A stretch of 64,000 nucleotides of DNA from Staphylococcus capitis subsp. capitis (GTDB lineage Bacteria; Bacillota; Bacilli; Staphylococcales; Staphylococcaceae): assembly GCF_040739495.1 (NCBI RefSeq), contig NZ_CP145263.1, positions 1,736,001-1,800,000 of the forward strand, in the 5' to 3' direction. Positions 59,985 to 64,000 of the stretch are shown here, piece after piece. Under the pieces are notes generated by a model. That model had not been told where the DNA came from, made no database searches, and saw nothing but the letters and a program-made list of their open reading frames with translations. Position numbers and translations under genes: made by a program. Positions within the stretch are counted from its first letter, which is position 1; each line of letters starts with the position of its first letter.

Positions 59985-61056
59985 TAGCTGACACCTCACT
60001 TAGTAACCGTGGCATTTTATAATTTAGTGGCATCTTTCTTCTTTTATTTTTAACAATATTAGGAGGGTCTACCTCAGGTACTCTTTCATCTAACAACCAA
60101 GATTTAACAAAATGTGTTGGAGATATAGCATATAAAGGCGGTTCCTTTCTAAAATCTATCTCCAAAGCATAATCACTACGTCTTGAAAAAGCGTCTCCTT
60201 TAGGAGGATTAAGTAAATCAGGAGGTGTACCAGGTATAGAAATTAAAGTTTCATTATCTTTTGTATCTAAATCCGGCATTGACGACAATAATCCCCAAGT
60301 ATATGGGTGTCTTGAATCATAAAATATTTCCTCAACACTGCCAGTCTCTATAATTTCACCTGCATACATTACAGCTACTCTATCCGCTATGTTCGCTACA
60401 ACACCTAAGTCATGCGTTATAAATATAATAGACGTATTAACCTTCTTTTGTATTTCCTTCATCAAATCTAGAATCTGAATTTGAGTAGTAACATCAAGGG
60501 CTGTAGTTGGTTCGTCAGCAATCAATAACTTCAGTTCACATGCTAAAACAATAGCGATAACAATTCTTTGACGTTGACCACCAGAAAACTGATGTGGATA
60601 TGAATTAAATTTTTCTTCACTTTTATCTAATCCTACTAAATCTAATAGCTCCATTGCTCTATTCTTCGCATCATTTTTATTCAGATTTTTATGATATATT
60701 AAAGGCTCCATTATTTGTTTTCCAATTTTCATGGTAGGATTAAGTGAAGTCATAGGATCCTGAAAAATCATTGAGATTTCTTTCCCTCGTATTTCACTTA
60801 ATTCCTTATTATTTTTAACAGCTAAATTATCTCCTAAAAATAAAATTTCTCCATTCTTTATTTTTCCTATATTAGTATCAAATAATTTAGTAATTGCCTT
60901 AGTAACTACTGATTTTCCAGAACCTGACTCACCTACAATGGCCAATGTTTCTCCCTCTAAAACATGGAAATCTACATTTCTAACTGCTTGTATTTCACCA
61001 TCTTCAATAAAAAAAGAGACTTTCAAATTTTTAACATCTAGTATTTTGTTAACCAT
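59974..61056 (-). CDS. oppD: Oligopeptide ABC transporter ATPase OppD
   Basis: A 360-residue ATPase with Walker A GESGSGKSVV, signature FSGGQRQRIVIAIVL and Walker B LKLLIADEPTTALD. The oligo_HPY extension near residues 235-320 includes HPYTWGLLSSMPDLD and IPGTPPDLLNPPKGDAF. GGAGGT lies 8 bases before ATG 61056. Confidence 0.95.
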   Translation of the reverse strand: MVNKILDVKNLKVSFFIEDGEIQAVRNVDFHVLEGETLAIVGESGSGKSVVTKAITKLFDTNIGKIKNGEILFLGDNLAVKNNKELSEIRGKEISMIFQDPMTSLNPTMKIGKQIMEPLIYHKNLNKNDAKNRAMELLDLVGLDKSEEKFNSYPHQFSGGQRQRIVIAIVLACELKLLIADEPTTALDVTTQIQILDLMKEIQKKVNTSIIFITHDLGVVANIADRVAVMYAGEIIETGSVEEIFYDSRHPYTWGLLSSMPDLDTKDNETLISIPGTPPDLLNPPKGDAFSRRSDYALEIDFRKEPPLYAISPTHFVKSWLLDERVPEVDPPNIVKNKRRKMPLNYKMPRLLSEVSASGE

Positions 61057-61070
61057 CAACTCATACCTCC

Positions 61071-62093
61071 TTACTTACGCATTTTGGGATCAAACGCATC
61101 ACGCAATCCATCACTAAATAAATAAAAGAATAAAATTAATAAACTCAATATTGTTGCAGGTATAAATAGTTCATGTGGGTGAATTAGTAACATTGCTCTA
61201 CCATCGTTCACTAGTGAACCAAGGGAAGTTTTGGGTGCTGGCACACCTATTCCAATAAAACTCAAAAAAGCTTCAAAAAATATTGCATTTGGAATGGTAA
61301 ACATAGAGGTAACTATTACTGCTCCAAGAGTATTCGGTAATATATGTTTAAAAATAATCCTTAAATTTGAAGCACCTAATGTCTTCGATGCTAATACGTA
61401 CTCTTGATTTCTTAACTTTATAAATTCTCCACGAACTACTCTACTCATACCTAACCAACCAGTAACGGTCATTGCTAAAATAATAGTCCAAATAGAAAAT
61501 TCAAATATTAATACAAACAATATCACTATTATCAAAGTAGGGATTGAAGCTAAAATCTCAATGATTCTTTGCATAACTATATCTATCTTGCCACCAAAAT
61601 AACCTGATATAGCAACATACGTAACACCTACACATATATCTAAAATTGCTGCTACTATACCAATAAATAAAGATACTTGAGTACCTTTCCAAGTGCGAGC
61701 CCATAAATCTCTCCCTAATTGATCAGTACCGAACCAAAAATTTTCATTAACATTTCCTTTTTTATATGTATTGTCCCCATTAAAATCAACACCATCGAAT
61801 GGAAGAAATTTCACTTTATCTAAAACCGGCATCTTGGCCGGAAGATTTCTATATTGAATATTTTGATCTGCATAATCATACTTACTTATTGAAGGACCTA
61901 TCAAAGCTAAAAGAATAATTATTATAAGCCCTACTAACCCTACTATAGCTAGTTTATTTCTTTTCATTTGTGTCCAAGCATCTTGCCAAAAATTTTTAGA
62001 TTTTCTAGTTATTATATTATCTTCTACTGTTTTTTTATTTTTGAAGGTAAAGTCTTTATCACTAAACTCATTTATTAAATTACTGTTACTCAT
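61071..62093 (-). CDS. oppC: Oligopeptide ABC transporter permease OppC
   Basis: A 340-residue inner-membrane permease. It has an N-terminal polar extension (about 1-45), six membrane helices, an extracytoplasmic loop after helix 1 and the EAA-type loop LGASNLRIIFKHILPNTLGA that contacts the ATPases. RBS AGGAGG overlaps the end of oppB. Confidence 0.95.
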   Translation of the reverse strand: MSNSNLINEFSDKDFTFKNKKTVEDNIITRKSKNFWQDAWTQMKRNKLAIVGLVGLIIIILLALIGPSISKYDYADQNIQYRNLPAKMPVLDKVKFLPFDGVDFNGDNTYKKGNVNENFWFGTDQLGRDLWARTWKGTQVSLFIGIVAAILDICVGVTYVAISGYFGGKIDIVMQRIIEILASIPTLIIVILFVLIFEFSIWTIILAMTVTGWLGMSRVVRGEFIKLRNQEYVLASKTLGASNLRIIFKHILPNTLGAVIVTSMFTIPNAIFFEAFLSFIGIGVPAPKTSLGSLVNDGRAMLLIHPHELFIPATILSLLILFFYLFSDGLRDAFDPKMRK

Positions 62094-63017
62094 CTATTTA
62101 CCTCCTTTAACTCTAATCCTTGGATCAATTATTCCGTATAAAATATCAACTACAAATATAGATACTATGAAGAATGAACTAAATAATATAGTAATCGCCA
62201 TAATTAAAGAGAAATCATTTGTAGCTATAGATCTTACAAATTGATCACCTAATCCTGGTACACCAAAAATATTTTCAATTGTTAATGTTCCAGTCATTAT
62301 GCTGGCAGTCATAGGAACTATGACAGTAATAACCGGTATTAACGCATTTCTTAAAGCATGTACAAAGATAATTTTATATTGTGGCACTCCTTTAGCATAA
62401 GCTAAAAGAATATAATCAGAATTAAGTACTTCAATCATTTCAGATCTGATATACCTCGAAACAGTAGCCATAACGATAGCTGATAGAGACAAAGATGGTA
62501 AAACTATTGTAGGTAGTCCTTCCCACCCAGCAACTGGAAACCATCTTAATTGAACTGAAAAAACGTTTTGCAATAGTACTGCTAAAACAAATGATGGAAC
62601 TGAGACAGCTATTACTGAAACAGTAGTCGCTAAATAATCTATCCATGTATTTTGTTTTACCGCTGCTATTACACCAAGAAATGAACCTAGTACAATACCA
62701 ATCATTACTGCAATCAATCCCATTTCTAATGAAGGGATTAACTTAGGGCTTATTAAATCCCAAACTGGCTGATTGTGATATTGAAAAGAATTCCCAAAGT
62801 CTCCACTTATAACATTTTTTAAATAGTTTAGATATTGAACACCGACAGGGTCGTTTAATCCATATTTTTCCGCTAATATTTGCTTTTGTTCAGGAGATAA
62901 TTTTGCATCATTGAAAGGTGAACCAGGCATCAATTTCATTAAGAAAAAAGTTATGCTGATAATTATGAATAAAGAAACAAACATATATCCCAAGCGTTTT
63001 AAAAAATATGATTTCAA
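62094..63017 (-). CDS. oppB: Oligopeptide ABC transporter permease OppB
   Basis: A permease of about 307 residues with the start typical of DppB/OppB (SYFLKRLGYMFVSLFIIISI), SGDFGNSFQY, an EAA loop (YAKGVPQYKIIFVHALRNALIP) and the C-terminal DPRIRV. AAGGAG is 8 bases before a TTG at 63017, which I choose. The GTG at 63026 overlaps the RBS. It is first in oppBCDFA, 32 bases below a strong promoter. Confidence 0.92.
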   Translation of the reverse strand: MKSYFLKRLGYMFVSLFIIISITFFLMKLMPGSPFNDAKLSPEQKQILAEKYGLNDPVGVQYLNYLKNVISGDFGNSFQYHNQPVWDLISPKLIPSLEMGLIAVMIGIVLGSFLGVIAAVKQNTWIDYLATTVSVIAVSVPSFVLAVLLQNVFSVQLRWFPVAGWEGLPTIVLPSLSLSAIVMATVSRYIRSEMIEVLNSDYILLAYAKGVPQYKIIFVHALRNALIPVITVIVPMTASIMTGTLTIENIFGVPGLGDQFVRSIATNDFSLIMAITILFSSFFIVSIFVVDILYGIIDPRIRVKGGK

Positions 63018-63049
63018 TATTATCACTCCTTTTTCAGAATATTATGTAT

Positions 63050-63079
63050 ATTATAAATAGCAATATATGTTATTCGCAA
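63050..63079 (-). promoter_or_regulatory. Promoter of the opp operon
   Basis: On the minus strand TTGCGA (63079-63074), an 18-base spacer and a perfect TATAAT (63055-63050), about 32 bases before the oppB start. Confidence 0.7.
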
Positions 63080-63157
63080 TATGTTTTTGATATTTAATTT
63101 AAAATTTCAAAATCTTATAAACAAATTTAACTAAGTGTGGAATCCTCACTAAAATAT

Positions 63158-63300
63158 AAAAAACGATACTGGTTTTAACTAACCAGTACCGTCTATAAAT
63201 TAATTGTTTTATTGTTTTTCGGCTATTTTCCTTTAAATAGATTAATTGATATACATTATTTTAAAGTAATGTCTGTCCTACTTTAGGATAAACAAGTCTC
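63158..63300 (-). ncRNA. Candidate small RNA or leader ending upstream of the opp promoter
   Basis: A minus-strand terminator (ACGGTACTGGTT / AACCAGTATCGT then TTTTTTAT, 63193-63158) has no coding gene above it before the convergent fabF terminator. The sequence above contains a small hairpin (TCCTAAAGTAGGA) and a TATATT -10 near 63312. A short independent transcript of roughly 130-150 bases is possible. The 5' end is a guess. Confidence 0.4.
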
Positions 63301-63378
63301 AAAATTGCAATACAATATATTCGAATTCTTGGCAATAAGGTAAAATATATATACTATTTACAGTGGAGGTCTGCGTAT

Positions 63379-63750
63379 ATGTGTTACAAATCAACATCAA
63401 TAAGAATTGCAATAACACCCTTGCTATCACTCATTATTTGGCAATTCACCGGGCATAGATTTTTAGATTTTATAAATATAATATTTTATGTCTCCTTAAT
63501 CATTTTTATTATAGTTTTCGGCTTATTAGTCATTCAAGAAGGTATCTTTGATGCATCTAGTTATGGTTTTCGTCGTTTAAAATTTCAACTCTCTTCCTCT
63601 AAGAAAAAACAAACTATAGAAGATGATGAGTTTTTTAACCCTAAACATGCCAAAAAGGATCACTACATAATTTCTTCATGGATAATACCTATATTGCTCA
63701 TTAATCTCATATATTTCGTTTTAGCTATTGTTATTTCATTTTCAATATAA
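63379..63750 (+). CDS. DUF3899 membrane protein
   Basis: A 123-residue protein with helices at about 7-24, 30-52 and 98-122 around a charged cytoplasmic loop (KKKQTIEDDEFFNPKH). This resembles the DUF3899 family found between opp and fabF in staphylococci. GGAGGT lies 8 bases before the ATG. The function is unknown. Confidence 0.78.
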   Translation: MCYKSTSIRIAITPLLSLIIWQFTGHRFLDFINIIFYVSLIIFIIVFGLLVIQEGIFDASSYGFRRLKFQLSSSKKKQTIEDDEFFNPKHAKKDHYIISSWIIPILLINLIYFVLAIVISFSI

Positions 63751-63751
63751 A

Positions 63752-63796
63752 AAATCTTCAAGTGAGTTATTTATAAACCCACTTGAAGATTTAATT
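63752..63796. terminator. Bidirectional terminator, DUF3899 gene / fabF
   Basis: AAATCTTCAAGTG and CACTTGAAGATTT form a 13-bp stem with an AT-rich loop between convergent genes. Confidence 0.88.
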
Positions 63797-63808
63797 TTAT
63801 ATGTGACC

Positions 63809-64000
63809 TTAGTCTTCAAATTTCTTAAATACTAACACTGCGTTATGTCCACCGAAACCTAAACTATTACTCATGGCGTAAGTAATATCTAAATCTTCAG
63901 CTTTATTAGGAACGAAATCTAAATCGCATTCTTCATCTGGTGTGACCGCATGGATGGTAGGTGCGACTTTAGAGTCTCTAATTGATAGTGCTGAGAAGAT
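63809..64000 (-). CDS. fabF: 3-oxoacyl-ACP synthase II, C-terminal part
   Basis: The last 63 codons of FabF enter from the right edge. The text includes DLDFVPNKAEDLDITYAMSN and the KAS II hallmark SLGFGGHNAVLVF, then FKKFED and the stop. FabF elongates acyl-ACP and is the usual neighbour of opp in staphylococci. Only the 3' end is visible. Confidence 0.95.
   Translation of the reverse strand: MFSALSIRDSKVAPTIHAVTPDEECDLDFVPNKAEDLDITYAMSNSLGFGGHNAVLVFKKFED

Overview
The window is a low-GC Firmicutes chromosome segment that I assign to Staphylococcus, most likely a coagulase-negative species. The gene order atl - acyltransferase - aminotransferase - menBHDF/menA, then lplA, ktrD-htrA-terC-prfC-murE, ugtP-ltaA, fabI-cpaA-mgtE, the yjb block, pepF-coiA-mecA-spxA-trpS, oppBCDFA and fabF is the staphylococcal core order. 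The protease cluster (sspABC) that S. aureus carries between menB and the aminotransferase is absent. MurE carries the lysine-adding signature typical of staphylococci. The species cannot be fixed from memory alone.

Layout. 1-13.2 kb: the 3' part of the bifunctional autolysin gene atl, its MarR-type neighbour, an acyltransferase, an aminotransferase and the menaquinone block menFDHB with divergent menA. 13.2-23.0 kb: an accessory region with low gene density. It holds an epidermin/gallidermin-type lantibiotic locus (EpiQ-like regulator, lanC, lanB, lanA), several gene remnants, small ORFs and two paralogous Ltp-repeat membrane proteins. It ends at the 3' side of a tRNA-Ser/tRNA-Asn pair. 23.3-36 kb: comK, an IDEAL-domain protein, lplA, small membrane proteins, a 5'-nucleotidase-like protein, ktrD, htrA, a terC exporter behind a yybP-ykoY manganese riboswitch, prfC and murE. 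36.7-51.4 kb: glycolipid anchor synthesis and flipping (ugtP-ltaA), fabI with a FapR operator, cpaA, mgtE, rluD-nadK-relQ, and CYTH/globin/yjbH. 51.5-64 kb: the sRNA RsaE, pepF, coiA, mecA, spxA, trpS, the oppBCDFA operon, a DUF3899 protein and the 3' end of fabF.

The most notable observation is the lantibiotic locus. A precursor gene too short for a routine ORF cut-off lies at 19333-19175 on the minus strand. Its 30-residue leader aligns without gaps to the epidermin leader, and its core keeps the ring A/ring B motif, but an in-frame TAA replaces core position 16. Beyond that stop the frame continues to exactly 22 core residues. The LanB gene downstream has its own in-frame TAA at codon 870. 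Reading through it restores a 993-codon frame, the size of NisB/EpiB, with the conserved C-terminal His. The Pro-Arg leader cleavage site is lost, and no lanD, lanP, lanT or immunity genes are present. The simplest reading is a decaying gallidermin-family locus. The alternative, a 15-residue two-ring peptide, is testable.

Functional links. Several genes belong to envelope homeostasis (atl, murE, ugtP, ltaA, fabI, htrA). Others handle K+ and Mg2+ (ktrD, cpaA, mgtE). A third group covers Spx/ClpXP stress control (yjbH, spxA, mecA, relQ). Competence genes comK and coiA both look intact. Several starts are set by Shine-Dalgarno position and are not ATG: TTG for htrA, mgtE and oppB; GTG for menF, oppF and the EpiQ-like gene.
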